Source: Saccharicrinis sp965230625 (GTDB lineage: Bacteria > Bacteroidota > Bacteroidia > Bacteroidales > Marinilabiliaceae). From it: a DNA stretch of 64,000 bases. Positions 8,187-18,048 of this stretch are shown here, piece by piece. Position numbers and translations under genes: made by a program. Positions within the stretch are counted from its first letter, which is position 1. Each line of letters opens with the position of its first letter. The stretch covers positions 5,138,937 to 5,202,936 of the forward strand of contig CBDDLL010000001.1 of assembly GCA_965230625.1 (NCBI GenBank), read 5' to 3'. The notes beneath the pieces are model-generated. The model did not search any database and was not told the origin of the DNA. It was given only the letters and a program-made list of their open reading frames with translations.

Positions 8187-11100
8187 ATGAGAAATAAAAA
8201 AATATTGCAATTCAAGAGTTGGTTTTTATTAACCTTATCTCTTGTAATATTTACTGCTTTTACTAAAGCACAACATATAAATCCGGGACCAAATATGGCT
8301 GCATATGCTAAGTATGTTGATATTCCTGTTAATCATTATACTGGTGTACCTCATATTTCAATCCCACTTTATACTATTAATGAAGGTGACTTAAAGTTAC
8401 CTATTTCGCTTAATTACCATTCCTCTGGCTTTAAGGTAACAGAGGAATCAACATGGGTAGGTTTAGGATGGACTCTAAACGCAGGAGGAGTTATAACTAG
8501 ACAAATTAGAGGACTTGATGATATTCAAGATTTTGAATTTCCTCTAGGTTATTACAATCGTCAACCTAATACTTGTCCCGAAGGTTCATTTTCAGAAGAA
8601 ATAGAGGAAATAGAATTTTATTCTACATACAGAAATCTAGATGCTGAATCAGAATTAAATAATGGTGATGAAGAGCATGACATTTTTTATTACAATTTTA
8701 ATGGTCATCAAGGAAAGTTTATTTTGCTTAAAAATGAAGTAAAGCTTTTAAATAATGATAACCTAAAAATTGAAATTGATATTAATACTTTAGGTAATAA
8801 AAAACATATCGATGCATTTGTTGTATATACAAAAGAAGGTTTAGCATATACATTCTCCGAAAAAGAGAGAAGTCGAGATGGTAATACTCCACGCTGTAAT
8901 TATACAACACATGGTTGGTACCTTACTAAAATCAAATCTCCGTCAGGTTTCATAATTAATTTTAACTATAGTTCTGCTGAGAAGAAAAGATTTGAATGTA
9001 AAAATAATCTTGAAGCAAATGGTACATTACCCGAATGGATAAGCTTAAAACAAACTGGTGTAGAAATAATTAAAGGAGATCAATCTAAAGTATACTATGA
9101 CGATAGTTATTTTCTGAATGAAATATATTTAGAGTCAATTACTTTTCCAACAGGCTCAATTGAATTCTTAACAGACTGCCGTGATGATTATGGAAATAAT
9201 TATTTAGGACATAAGTTACGTCAAATTACTATCAACTGTGGTAAAAATAAAGCATACCGTTTCTACTACAATTACTTTCAATCTGCTGAAAATGGAGAAC
9301 CGTATTTGACAAAAAGACTAAAATTAAAGCGCATTACTGAACAAGTAGTTGATGATGAAAATGGCTTAGAGTATTTTTTTGGTTATTACGGTGATGAGTG
9401 GGAAGGAAATATCACTAACCAACCTGAGGTTGCACAGTCCATATTACCAAGAAAGGATTCATATATGCGTGATCATTGGGGGTATTATAATGGAAAAAAC
9501 ATAAATAATGAACGAAATACGATGATACCTGATATTCCTGGATTAGAACTAGGATACACTTTTCTAGGAGCTGATAGAAAAGTTGATAAAGATTTTATGA
9601 AAGCATGTATGTTAAAAAGTATAACTTATCCTCTTGGTTATACAACTTCATTTGAATATGAACCAAATGATTATTTAGATTTTGAAACCGCTACTAATAA
9701 ATCAATTGGAGGCGGATTAAGAATCAAGAGTATTTTAAATAAAAAAAATGGTACTGAGTATAGTAAAATATTTAAGTACAATGATGACAATGGGAATAGT
9801 TCAGGGAGATTGCATGGAGGAATTAATTATTACAATACTGTAATTAAGAAAAGTTTGGATTCCAAAGGAAATGTAATCTCTGAGCCAATTATAATAAGGT
9901 CATCAAAAGGTTATGTTGGAAAATCCTCAAAAGGAACAGTTGTAGGGTACAGTCAGGTTACTGAAATTAACAATAGCTTAGAGAATGGAAAAACGGTTTA
10001 TCAATTCTACAATAACTCTGATGATAAGTTTCCTAGTTATAAAATACCTGACGAACTAATTAAAGAGTTCTCGCCTAAGATAATGTTTGGATGTAACGGA
10101 ACTAGACTAATGCCTTCTATTGGTTTTGGTTTATATATTCCGTCTGATAGTTATGATCCGGTAGGTTCTGCAGGGCTATTGAAATCAAAAAAAATATATA
10201 AAAAAAATAGGGACAGTTTTTCGATAGTTAACTCCGAAGAACATACTTACCAAATTGTATCTAATGCAATAATTCCTAATAAGATAATTATTCCAATTGA
10301 AGGTTTTGTAACAAGTTCAGCTCAGACAACATCTGGCTCCGAAATTGGTAATACTGGCGAAATACCAGAAGATACTCCTGATGAAACATCTTATGAAACA
10401 CTATATTATCAAGTTTTTAAATATCCAACTTATCATTATAGTATATTATCCAAAACGGTAACTTCTACCATTGATGGTGTTACTCAAACTTCAAGCTATC
10501 AGTATGATAAAGAATATTACCAATTAAAGGAAAAAACAATTAAAACAAGCTTAGATGAAACTTTAACAACTAGATATTATTACCCTTTTGATTATTCGAA
10601 TCAAATTAATAGTTGCAATAAGTTAATGACCAAAAACATTATTTCAACCCCTGTAAAAACTGAAACATTTAAAGATCAAAAACAAGTTAACGGAGTAATT
10701 ATTGAATTTACCGAATACGGGCTTCCACAAACTGTTTATACATATGATCCTGAAATTTTAGGAGTTTCAGCTGATCATAATGATAATGAGTTAGTTCCTA
10801 AAGGTGACATCTATGAAGCGAAAGAACATTTTTTATATGAAAACCAGCATCAAAGATTAATTGAGCATAGAAGTGAAGGTGGGCCAACTGTATCATATTT
10901 ATGGGAAGCCCCATATCATATTCCTCATACAGAAATTCTCAATGCAAGTTTCCAAGAAGTATCGGATATTTTAAATCCAGAATTAAGTTTAGAAAATTTT
11001 GGGAAAGAACCCGGTGATTTAAGAACTGACTTACCTAACGCATATGTTACTAATAATGAATATGCACCAGGCATTGGAATTACAGCCGTTAAAGATCCTA

Positions 11101-11873
11101 ATGGAGTATCAACCTACTTCGAATACAATGGATGGGGACAACTTATTGCAACACTTAACAATGATAAAAATATAATTGAAGGCTCAACGTATAACATTAT
11201 TGGTAACAAATCTATGGTACCTCCTTGCCCAAGTAAAATTATTGGCGAAAAATATGTTGATCCCAATTATTTTACTGAATATGTATATAGTGTGAAGCAA
11301 ACTCCCGCAGCTACATCCTATCAATGGAATGTACCCACTGAAGCAACAATCTTAAGTGGACAAAACACTAATGAGATCAATATACAGTTTATTAACAATA
11401 TACAAGGAACAATAAGCGTAATTGCCAGCAATAATAATGGTATAAGTGAAACTTCTGAACTAGAAATTAACACTTGCCCTGATTTAATTGCACCTATAGA
11501 ATTTGAGTTTTCTGATGTAGATGGAAGCAATAATCCTACTACCAACAGACCTTATAGACAAAATGGATCAAACTTTAAAATACTTACATCATTCAAACCC
11601 GGAGAATCGTTTCAAATCCATTGCGACGATTTAATAAATAAAGATTTTATAAAGTGGGAAGTTCCTGATAATCTTAATTACCAGTATGGTTATAACCCAA
11701 GTACCCAAACCATGAGTAACAATGTTATAATTATTAATGTTCCCCCTAACATCGAGTTAGGGACATATTATATATATGTATACATCGGAGAAAATCAATC
11801 AGACTGTTACCATTTAAAAACCCAAATTGAAGTTGTTGTAGCAGACGAGGATCCAAACAATCCTGGCGAATAA
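8187..11873 (+). CDS. RHS/SpvB-like secreted protein with PKD-like C-terminus
   Basis: The 1228-residue product carries a signal peptide ending near FTKAQ. Its N-terminus matches the Bacteroidota RHS-partner signature (YVDIPVNHYTGVPHISIPLY, then LPISLNYHSSGFKV and WVGLGWTLNAGG). The long middle is rich in Tyr/Asp repeats of RHS/YD type (for example TTSFEYEPNDYLDF and STYFEYNGWGQLIA). Near residues 1035-1105 a PKD-like module is visible (ATSYQWNVPTEATILSG). It lacks the RHS core and toxin tip found in the next gene, so it probably contributes the first part of a shared beta-cocoon or surface assembly. It lies 152 bp before the RHS toxin gene on the same strand. The role is inferred from context. 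Confidence 0.78.
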   Translation: MRNKKILQFKSWFLLTLSLVIFTAFTKAQHINPGPNMAAYAKYVDIPVNHYTGVPHISIPLYTINEGDLKLPISLNYHSSGFKVTEESTWVGLGWTLNAGGVITRQIRGLDDIQDFEFPLGYYNRQPNTCPEGSFSEEIEEIEFYSTYRNLDAESELNNGDEEHDIFYYNFNGHQGKFILLKNEVKLLNNDNLKIEIDINTLGNKKHIDAFVVYTKEGLAYTFSEKERSRDGNTPRCNYTTHGWYLTKIKSPSGFIINFNYSSAEKKRFECKNNLEANGTLPEWISLKQTGVEIIKGDQSKVYYDDSYFLNEIYLESITFPTGSIEFLTDCRDDYGNNYLGHKLRQITINCGKNKAYRFYYNYFQSAENGEPYLTKRLKLKRITEQVVDDENGLEYFFGYYGDEWEGNITNQPEVAQSILPRKDSYMRDHWGYYNGKNINNERNTMIPDIPGLELGYTFLGADRKVDKDFMKACMLKSITYPLGYTTSFEYEPNDYLDFETATNKSIGGGLRIKSILNKKNGTEYSKIFKYNDDNGNSSGRLHGGINYYNTVIKKSLDSKGNVISEPIIIRSSKGYVGKSSKGTVVGYSQVTEINNSLENGKTVYQFYNNSDDKFPSYKIPDELIKEFSPKIMFGCNGTRLMPSIGFGLYIPSDSYDPVGSAGLLKSKKIYKKNRDSFSIVNSEEHTYQIVSNAIIPNKIIIPIEGFVTSSAQTTSGSEIGNTGEIPEDTPDETSYETLYYQVFKYPTYHYSILSKTVTSTIDGVTQTSSYQYDKEYYQLKEKTIKTSLDETLTTRYYYPFDYSNQINSCNKLMTKNIISTPVKTETFKDQKQVNGVIIEFTEYGLPQTVYTYDPEILGVSADHNDNELVPKGDIYEAKEHFLYENQHQRLIEHRSEGGPTVSYLWEAPYHIPHTEILNASFQEVSDILNPELSLENFGKEPGDLRTDLPNAYVTNNEYAPGIGITAVKDPNGVSTYFEYNGWGQLIATLNNDKNIIEGSTYNIIGNKSMVPPCPSKIIGEKYVDPNYFTEYVYSVKQTPAATSYQWNVPTEATILSGQNTNEINIQFINNIQGTISVIASNNNGISETSELEINTCPDLIAPIEFEFSDVDGSNNPTTNRPYRQNGSNFKILTSFKPGESFQIHCDDLINKDFIKWEVPDNLNYQYGYNPSTQTMSNNVIIINVPPNIELGTYYIYVYIGENQSDCYHLKTQIEVVVADEDPNNPGE

Positions 11874-12025
11874 CAATCATAATTCGGCATACAATAATAT
11901 GATAGAAGTAATTAAGTTTTAAACAAATATAACTTGTTAATAAAATCATAAAACCAATAAAATTAACATCTCTTAATAAGAGTATTGCAAAATTTGCGTG
12001 TTATAAATAATATTAAAAATACTTT

Positions 12026-15000
12026 ATGAAGTACTATATATTTTCATTTATATTTATCCTACAAGCTTCTCTATCGTTAGCCCAGGATAACAACCGCCAT
12101 TATTTGGGAAAATTCATTCCTAATGAGCCGGTAAAAAATGTAGAAGATTTACCTTCCTTCAGTAAAGAAAGGTGCCATAAGATAATCCAGTACATGGATG
12201 ATTTTGGACGTCCGGAACAAGTGATTTTTAAGAATGGAAGTCCTAATGGACATGACATAATACAACCTATAGAATATGATGATTTTGGCAGGATGACTAA
12301 AAAATACCTTCCTTATACACATGCTTCTAATAGCTCTGGTTTGTATGTATCAACTGCAATAGAAGAACAAAAAAATTACTATTCTAATAGTATAGGAGGT
12401 ATATCTAAAAGCGATTATGCATATTCAAAAACTACTATCGAACCATCTCCTCTAAACCGTACGTTAGAAACAGGTGCTCCGGGTGCAGATTGGCAGCCAC
12501 AAGACCAATCTATAGCAAATAGTGGACACACAGTAAAGATTGAATATGGAGCTAATGTTCAAAACGACGTGATGATTTTAAAAGTAAATGCAGATAATGA
12601 ACTTTTAAAAACAGGTTTTTACCCAGAAAAAACCCTTTTTCGTACAGTGATAAAAGATGAAAACTGGACGGAAAGTTCTGGAATTATGCATACTTCAGAA
12701 GAATACAAGAATAAACAAGGGCAACTATTGCTTAAACGAAATTTTGTTGAAGATGGTGATGATGATGACAGTAAACCAGACAAAATAGAAACTTATTACG
12801 TGTACGATGACTATGGTTTATTGCGCTATATGATTCCTCCTGAAGCAGTAAAACAGATGTATGGTTCAAAAATTGGTTCAGCTAGCAATATAACTCTAAT
12901 TGATAGGGATGAAACCCTGAACTCCAAATTAGAAGGAGATCATGCTTTTTTACTTTCCAAGGGAAGTAGACTAAACCTTGAAGAAGGATTTATTTATGCA
13001 GCTACAGAAGGTAACTCTTTAACTATTAGCAATGGTAATGTATCCAGCGAGCTAATATATTGTTACAAGTACGACTCTCGTAAAAGGATGATTGAAAAAA
13101 AGATACCTGGTGCCGAACCTATTTACATGGTATATGATGAACGCGACCGCTTAGTACTGACTCAAAATGGATTACAAAGAGCTCAAAAATATTGGAGCTT
13201 CACTCAATATGATGCTTTAAACAGACCTGTGATAACCGGAGAAGTAAATTCCAGTAAAACACATGAAGAACTACAGGCACTGTTTAAAGATTTCTATGGT
13301 AGGGACGGAAATCTATACGAATCAAGAACTATTGCCACTCCGTACTATACCAAAGACAATAGTTTTCCCATTGGGGTTAACTCATACCGATTTGCCTCTT
13401 ATACTTATTATGACAATTATACCCCCTTCTTTTCAGAATCTGTACAAAATCAATTCAATACAGAAATGAATGATTTTGCTGCTCATAACTTTGAAAACGT
13501 AGACACTCCTTCAGCCACCTGTACCGATAAAGTGAAAGGATTAATAACCGGTACTAAAGTGAGGGTTGACTTTAATGGAGGTGACGATGGTTGGGTAGAA
13601 ACAATAAACTACTACGACGACCAATACAGTCCCTTATTATTTGTAAAACAATATCAAATAGAGATTGATGGTGACATGCTTGACCAGGATAATCCTTTTG
13701 AGGTTACAGCACAGGAAAAGGTATTTAACGCGTACGACTTTGTTGGCAAAGTAACCGAAAGTTGGTCGTTAAACAGCCTATCTTTTGGAGGGGCACCTAC
13801 CACTATAACCCGGCAGGTATTTAAATACGACCATATAGGCAGGTTACTAACCATTCAGCAACAGCTTACGCACGAACCCCAACTAATAACCATAGCTGAG
13901 AATTCTTATAACGAATTAGGTGAATTAGTCAATAAAAAAGTTGGACAGGATACACAAGGTAACCCAATACAACAAATGGATTACTGTTATAACATAAGAG
14001 GTTGGCTTACCCAGATCAATAATCCGGATATAAGCACCTTGCCTAGCGACAAACAGTTTTCCTTGAAGCTGCATTATAACAACCCCCTTGATGGTTTAAA
14101 CAGTGCAGCTCAATATAATGGTAATATTAGTGCTTTAGAATGGAGAACTCCTCAGGACAACTCTATTGGATCGCCCAACAACAAACAGGCCTATGCATAT
14201 GGCTATGATGCCCTAAACAGAATTAAAACAGCTGATTATGGAGAAGGAACATCTTTTGACATTAAATCAGGGTATTTTGATGTAGATATTACCGGGTACG
14301 ACTTGAACGGTAACATTAAGGGCTTACAACGGAAAAAGGACAATACCCTTATAGACAACCTGGCATACAGCTATATAGGTAACCAGCTATCGAGAATGCT
14401 GGACAGTAGCAACAATACCGATGGTTTTAAACAGAACACCAATACCGCCAATACCTATTACTCTTACGATGCCAATGGTAATATGACCAGTGACCAGAAC
14501 AAGGGTATAGCTGTGAGCTACGATCGCAATACCAATTTGCCAATTCGTATAAGTGGTAATAAACCTATTCGCTACCGTTACGATGCCAGTGGTACCAAAC
14601 TTTATAAGATCTATGATTGGGGCAATGACATGACCGGTTACTTACAATTTTATATAGGTAATTGTGTATACAAGCGTGCGGTAGTAAATGAGGTGTTCCA
14701 ACCCACCACACTGGAATATATGATTCACCCCGAGGGAAGATATATAAAAGGAGAAGGCACAGGAGAGTACGAATATGATATAAAAGATCACTTGGGAAAC
14801 ACCAGGCTGGTAGTGAGTGCTAACAAACAAATTAAACAACAAAGTGCCTACTACCCCTTTGGAATGAGTTTTATGTTTGGTGGAAGTTCTGATAATAAAT
14901 ATCTTTACAATGGTAAAGAAATCCAGGATGACGATCTTGGTGGAGGTGCAAGTTTAGGATGGTACGATTATGGTTTTAGAATGTATGATGCTACAATAGG

Positions 15001-15904
15001 AAAATGGCATGTACCGGAACCTTTTGCAGACAGCTACGCTACTTTATCCCCTTATGCATATGCATATAATAATCCCATAGCTTATGTTGATTTATTTGGA
15101 TTAGCTCCCGTTTACAGAGATGGTAAATATTATGATGATGTAACAGGAGATGAAATGACCTGGGATGAAGTACATCAGCATTTGGTAGAGTATGATATGA
15201 TTGAATGGAGTTTCACTTCTAATGGAGATGGTACTTATACATTCAATAACTACGGAGGAGGAGTAACTGCTGCTGGGGCAATGAAATATCTAAATGATAG
15301 TGGTATTTCTGCATTTGGGAGTTTTGTTGGTGTATCCAGAGGAGGAAATGTATTTCAAAAAGATGCTGATCCGGCTACCGTGAATAAATTCTTTAGTCAC
15401 GCTGAATTTAGAGTTGACAAATCTGGAGGGGGTATGGTAAGCTCAGGTGGTTTGGCGCTCGAACCTTATGATGGGCCATTGTACCATGGGGGGATGCCTC
15501 TTGTGGGAGTTGGGCCTGGAAATGGAGCAGTTGCACTTAGGCTTATAACTTCAGGAGCTTTAGCTCTAAAGATGACACAAGAAATTGAACGTATTCGCAA
15601 AAAAGTAAATAACACCAGAGGGTTTGTTTATGAACTTAGAGTTAATAATTCTGGGACATATAGAGATGTTAGAGGTAACCTTGTTCAAATGAACGCAGGA
15701 GATGTTTGGAAATACGGAGAAACGACAAAAGGATTTGGTAGGTACCAACAAAGTGAATTGGACGGTATGGTTCCTGGAGGTGTTACTATGTTTCCGATTT
15801 TCCATGGAAATGTCATAGAAATAAAGATTCAGGAGAAAATTATGATTTATGGTTATTCCATGATGAATTTGCATTTACCCCCTGGAAATAGAATTTATAG
15901 ATAA
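12026..15904 (+). CDS. RHS-repeat polymorphic toxin with C-terminal URI/GIY-YIG-like nuclease candidate
   Basis: The 1292-residue product has a signal peptide (ending SLAQ) and many YD repeats (YKYDSRKRMIEK, YSYDANGNMTS). The RHS core WYDYGFRMYDATIGKWHVPE and the stretch ending AYVDLFG (about 960-1026) mark the usual self-cleavage boundary. Beyond it the variable tip has a Gly-rich linker and then about 95 residues (1198-1292) with YELRV, WKYGET (1228-1233), a following GRYQ, a conserved Glu in VIEIKIQEK and a terminal LPPGNR. This layout resembles URI-fold (GIY-YIG) nuclease toxins of polymorphic toxin systems. It is expected to be exported and to cut nucleic acid in a rival cell. Two small acidic proteins follow within 10 and 4 bp, fitting immunity genes. 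The toxin-family call is from motif recognition only. Confidence 0.82.
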   Translation: MKYYIFSFIFILQASLSLAQDNNRHYLGKFIPNEPVKNVEDLPSFSKERCHKIIQYMDDFGRPEQVIFKNGSPNGHDIIQPIEYDDFGRMTKKYLPYTHASNSSGLYVSTAIEEQKNYYSNSIGGISKSDYAYSKTTIEPSPLNRTLETGAPGADWQPQDQSIANSGHTVKIEYGANVQNDVMILKVNADNELLKTGFYPEKTLFRTVIKDENWTESSGIMHTSEEYKNKQGQLLLKRNFVEDGDDDDSKPDKIETYYVYDDYGLLRYMIPPEAVKQMYGSKIGSASNITLIDRDETLNSKLEGDHAFLLSKGSRLNLEEGFIYAATEGNSLTISNGNVSSELIYCYKYDSRKRMIEKKIPGAEPIYMVYDERDRLVLTQNGLQRAQKYWSFTQYDALNRPVITGEVNSSKTHEELQALFKDFYGRDGNLYESRTIATPYYTKDNSFPIGVNSYRFASYTYYDNYTPFFSESVQNQFNTEMNDFAAHNFENVDTPSATCTDKVKGLITGTKVRVDFNGGDDGWVETINYYDDQYSPLLFVKQYQIEIDGDMLDQDNPFEVTAQEKVFNAYDFVGKVTESWSLNSLSFGGAPTTITRQVFKYDHIGRLLTIQQQLTHEPQLITIAENSYNELGELVNKKVGQDTQGNPIQQMDYCYNIRGWLTQINNPDISTLPSDKQFSLKLHYNNPLDGLNSAAQYNGNISALEWRTPQDNSIGSPNNKQAYAYGYDALNRIKTADYGEGTSFDIKSGYFDVDITGYDLNGNIKGLQRKKDNTLIDNLAYSYIGNQLSRMLDSSNNTDGFKQNTNTANTYYSYDANGNMTSDQNKGIAVSYDRNTNLPIRISGNKPIRYRYDASGTKLYKIYDWGNDMTGYLQFYIGNCVYKRAVVNEVFQPTTLEYMIHPEGRYIKGEGTGEYEYDIKDHLGNTRLVVSANKQIKQQSAYYPFGMSFMFGGSSDNKYLYNGKEIQDDDLGGGASLGWYDYGFRMYDATIGKWHVPEPFADSYATLSPYAYAYNNPIAYVDLFGLAPVYRDGKYYDDVTGDEMTWDEVHQHLVEYDMIEWSFTSNGDGTYTFNNYGGGVTAAGAMKYLNDSGISAFGSFVGVSRGGNVFQKDADPATVNKFFSHAEFRVDKSGGGMVSSGGLALEPYDGPLYHGGMPLVGVGPGNGAVALRLITSGALALKMTQEIERIRKKVNNTRGFVYELRVNNSGTYRDVRGNLVQMNAGDVWKYGETTKGFGRYQQSELDGMVPGGVTMFPIFHGNVIEIKIQEKIMIYGYSMMNLHLPPGNRIYR

Positions 15905-15914
15905 TTTAAATATT

Positions 15915-16295
15915 ATGAAAATACGCTTAGTATTATATTTAGACAATAAACTTACAAGTAAATCAAGTATTGTCAATGATCTTTCTAATGAACTTGAAAA
16001 ACATTTTCAGTCAAGTAAATATGGAGACTCATTAGAAGAATTATACTTTGGAATTGTGTCAATGAGCGAAGAATTTAAAGCCTTTTTTAAACCAAGGAGG
16101 CCAAAGTATACTAAATCGAAAAAGAAGTTTGAATGTGATGTTGAGTATGATTTTGAACAATTTATAAGTACTGATGCTGCTAATATAAAGAATTTTGTAC
16201 TTGAGGGGATCTTAGAATCCCTTCAAGTTATCTCGGAGAAAGTAAAAGGATTTGACATTGATGCATTTGAAAATGATTTAAAACAAATGACTTGA
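15915..16295 (+). CDS. Candidate cognate immunity protein
   Basis: This 126-residue cytoplasmic protein has no signal peptide or membrane segment. It begins 10 bp after the RHS toxin stop and ends 4 bp before the next gene. It is charged, with a central basic cluster (FKPRRPKYTKSKKKFE) and acidic flanks. Position and size fit an immunity protein for the nuclease tip of the preceding RHS protein. I cannot name its immunity family from the sequence alone. The function is inferred from gene order. Confidence 0.65.
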   Translation: MKIRLVLYLDNKLTSKSSIVNDLSNELEKHFQSSKYGDSLEELYFGIVSMSEEFKAFFKPRRPKYTKSKKKFECDVEYDFEQFISTDAANIKNFVLEGILESLQVISEKVKGFDIDAFENDLKQMT

Positions 16296-16299
16296 TAAA

Positions 16300-16836
16300 A
16301 TGAACGAAATAGTTTTTTGGGAAATCATAGAGCAGTCGAAGGAAGAAAGCCGAGATTTTGCAAATCAAATAGATTTGTTGACAAACAAGCTGGCTTCTCT
16401 GGAAGAAGATGAGATTATTGAATTTGAGTATCGTTTCAGGGAAGCACTCTCAAAATCTACTCGGTATAATATAATGGCTGCTGTAAAAATTATCGATGGC
16501 TATGTCAGTGACGATAGCTTCTTATATTTTCGGTGTAGATTGATCGCTGAAGGGAAAGAATTGTTTTATGAGTCTTTAAAAAATTCTGAGGCTATTGCCG
16601 AAACAAATATCGAAGAACATGAGTTTGACGGTGAAGAGATGTTGTATGTATCTGATCAGGCATTTGTTAAAAAGTTTGGTGAAGATACAGATAAAGAACT
16701 ACCGAGAGATGTAGCCTGTAATTATTTGGATTACAATTTAGGAGAAGAAATCAAAGGGGAAGATTGGAAAGAAGAAGAGTTGCCTTTAAAATATCCCCAA
16801 TTATGGAAAAGATATAAAAATGAAAGCCTTGCATAA
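16300..16836 (+). CDS. DUF4240-domain protein
   Basis: The 178-residue protein matches the DUF4240 pattern: FWEIIEQ at the start, a stretch of the type LEEDEIIEFEYRFREALS, then IIDGYVSDDSFLYFRCRLIA (about 67-87) and GKELFYESL. It is acidic and cytoplasmic. DUF4240 proteins are common among genes surrounding polymorphic toxins, and this one is in the same run as the RHS toxin and its first small partner with only 4 bp between genes. It may be a second immunity or accessory protein; no biochemical function is established that I can cite. A terminator overlaps its stop codon, closing the transcription unit. Confidence 0.8.
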   Translation: MNEIVFWEIIEQSKEESRDFANQIDLLTNKLASLEEDEIIEFEYRFREALSKSTRYNIMAAVKIIDGYVSDDSFLYFRCRLIAEGKELFYESLKNSEAIAETNIEEHEFDGEEMLYVSDQAFVKKFGEDTDKELPRDVACNYLDYNLGEEIKGEDWKEEELPLKYPQLWKRYKNESLA

Positions 16837-16850
16837 GCAGGGCTTTTTTA
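16823..16850 (+). terminator. Rho-independent terminator overlapping the DUF4240 stop codon
   Basis: A 10-bp stem with one mismatch (16823-16832 with 16837-16846) has the TAA stop codon in its 4-nt loop and is followed by a T-run to 16849. It closes the toxin/immunity unit. Confidence 0.8.
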
Positions 16851-16931
16851 TGTGACCTATATGGCACAAATGTGTATTATAAGTAACAGAAAAGTTTTAT
16901 TGAAGAAGCTTTAATTTAGAATCGTTCTGCG

Positions 16932-17180
16932 TTACTGATTAAGATTAATCTTTCCGTCCAGTAAGTCTTTCATGCGTTTTTTAGTAAGCATGGAATTAAT
17001 AATCTTTACCAGGGCATTTTTTTCGTCTTCATCCAGTTGGCTGATAAGTGCCAGTTGTTCGTTTAGCTCATGGTTCTGAATCTCCACCACGCTGTTTTGG
17101 TTGTCGTTTAAAAGCTGGTCTGCACTCCCTGGAATGTCTACTTTTACAAATACTTCAAAACAAAACTTTGCAAATAAATC
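16932..17180 (-). pseudogene. C-terminal remnant, possibly of an XRE-type regulator
   Basis: The minus strand between these positions is open for 82 codons and ends in TAA, but has no start codon at a sensible place and is blocked upstream by a stop at 17181-17183. Its end reads ISQLDEDEKNALVKIINSML followed by TKKRMKDLL. That is like the C-terminal helix of Bacteroidota XRE-family regulators (a -L.E.DK..-..-.-I......TKK- pattern). The N-terminal HTH is absent. It looks like the stump of a gene broken by rearrangement next to the toxin locus. The family assignment is tentative; base composition here is less AT-rich than the flanks. Confidence 0.5.
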
Positions 17181-17280
17181 CTAATAGAATTCACCTAATT
17201 AATAGACAGACTTATTATGGTAATGAATATATGTTTAATAATGCTGTCAGAATGCAATTAATACTTAGATTAAAATAAAC

Positions 17281-17589
17281 ATGGACAAATACTGCTGTGA
17301 AACTTTTGAAACTTATCATAAACTCAATAAAGAAACGGGGTTTAATATTAGAAATATCAGGCTGAATAAATCTGCAACGAAACAGCCTATTATTATAAAT
17401 GGAAAAAAAAGGATAAAAGGTTCAGAAAAACCATATCGGTTTTTTATAACTAATGGATATGAAAAACTTTCAGTTCCTATTCCGGGAATGATGATAAGCT
17501 TTTGCCCTTTCTGTGGGAAAAATTTATATGAGTTTTATGGAAGAGACGAATGCGCAAGTGAAATAGAAGGAGAAACTTTTAAGTTGTAA
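17281..17589 (+). CDS. Small protein with CPFCGKNL zinc-ribbon-like motif
   Basis: The 102-residue cytoplasmic protein has two adjacent Cys near the start (MDKYCCETF) and a CPFCGKNLYEFY motif near residues 75-86, so four cysteines could bind a metal ion. It has no signal peptide. It stands alone on the + strand after the regulator remnant and at the distal end of the toxin locus. I recognise similar small proteins as frequent neighbours of RHS toxins in this phylum, and an orphan-immunity role is possible but unproven. Confidence 0.55.
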   Translation: MDKYCCETFETYHKLNKETGFNIRNIRLNKSATKQPIIINGKKRIKGSEKPYRFFITNGYEKLSVPIPGMMISFCPFCGKNLYEFYGRDECASEIEGETFKL

Positions 17590-18048
17590 TGATCGCCTAA
17601 TAAAGTGCTCCCCGCAATCTCTTTTTCTAATCATCAGTATATCTAAACTGAACAATATTGAGCTGTATTATCACAACAATTCCATGTTAAATTAAGCTTA
17701 TCTCCTATCTTTAATAGCCATTTTTATAACTGAGCAACAATTATAAATAACGCAAAAATCCCTTAATTTTTGTTAACAGTCTTTCTTTACACATTGCCTA
17801 ACATGTTATACAACATTAAAACTTGGCTTTTTCTATCAAACATTCCTAAAAAACAGGTAAAAAATTACTAATTGCGTATCATTCAGAAGAGAAAATTCAT
17901 TGGGACGGTAATATTAAAGAAATATTTCTTTATAAAAAAATTCATGTTGTATAATAGGAATAAACCTTGATTTATAGCTATTTTAATCATTGATGAATAC
18001 ATATTTTTGTAGTCAAACAAATAGTAATAACCGTAACAAACCATTAAG
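17590..18048. other. Intergenic region before the carboxyltransferase gene
   Basis: These 459 bp are AT-rich and show no convincing frame. A TATTTTTG at 18002-18009 fits the Bacteroidota -7 consensus TAnnTTTG and would place the transcript start some 30 nt before the ATG at 18049. No -33 partner at proper spacing was found. Confidence 0.35.

Noticed and set aside
12026..15904. Chance short frames within the RHS gene (for example 13263-13469)
   Set aside because: They are shadows of the RHS coding frame with no independent motifs.
17048..17278. A + strand frame of 76 residues
   Set aside because: It overlaps the antisense regulator remnant, has no recognisable motif, and starts without a ribosome-binding site.
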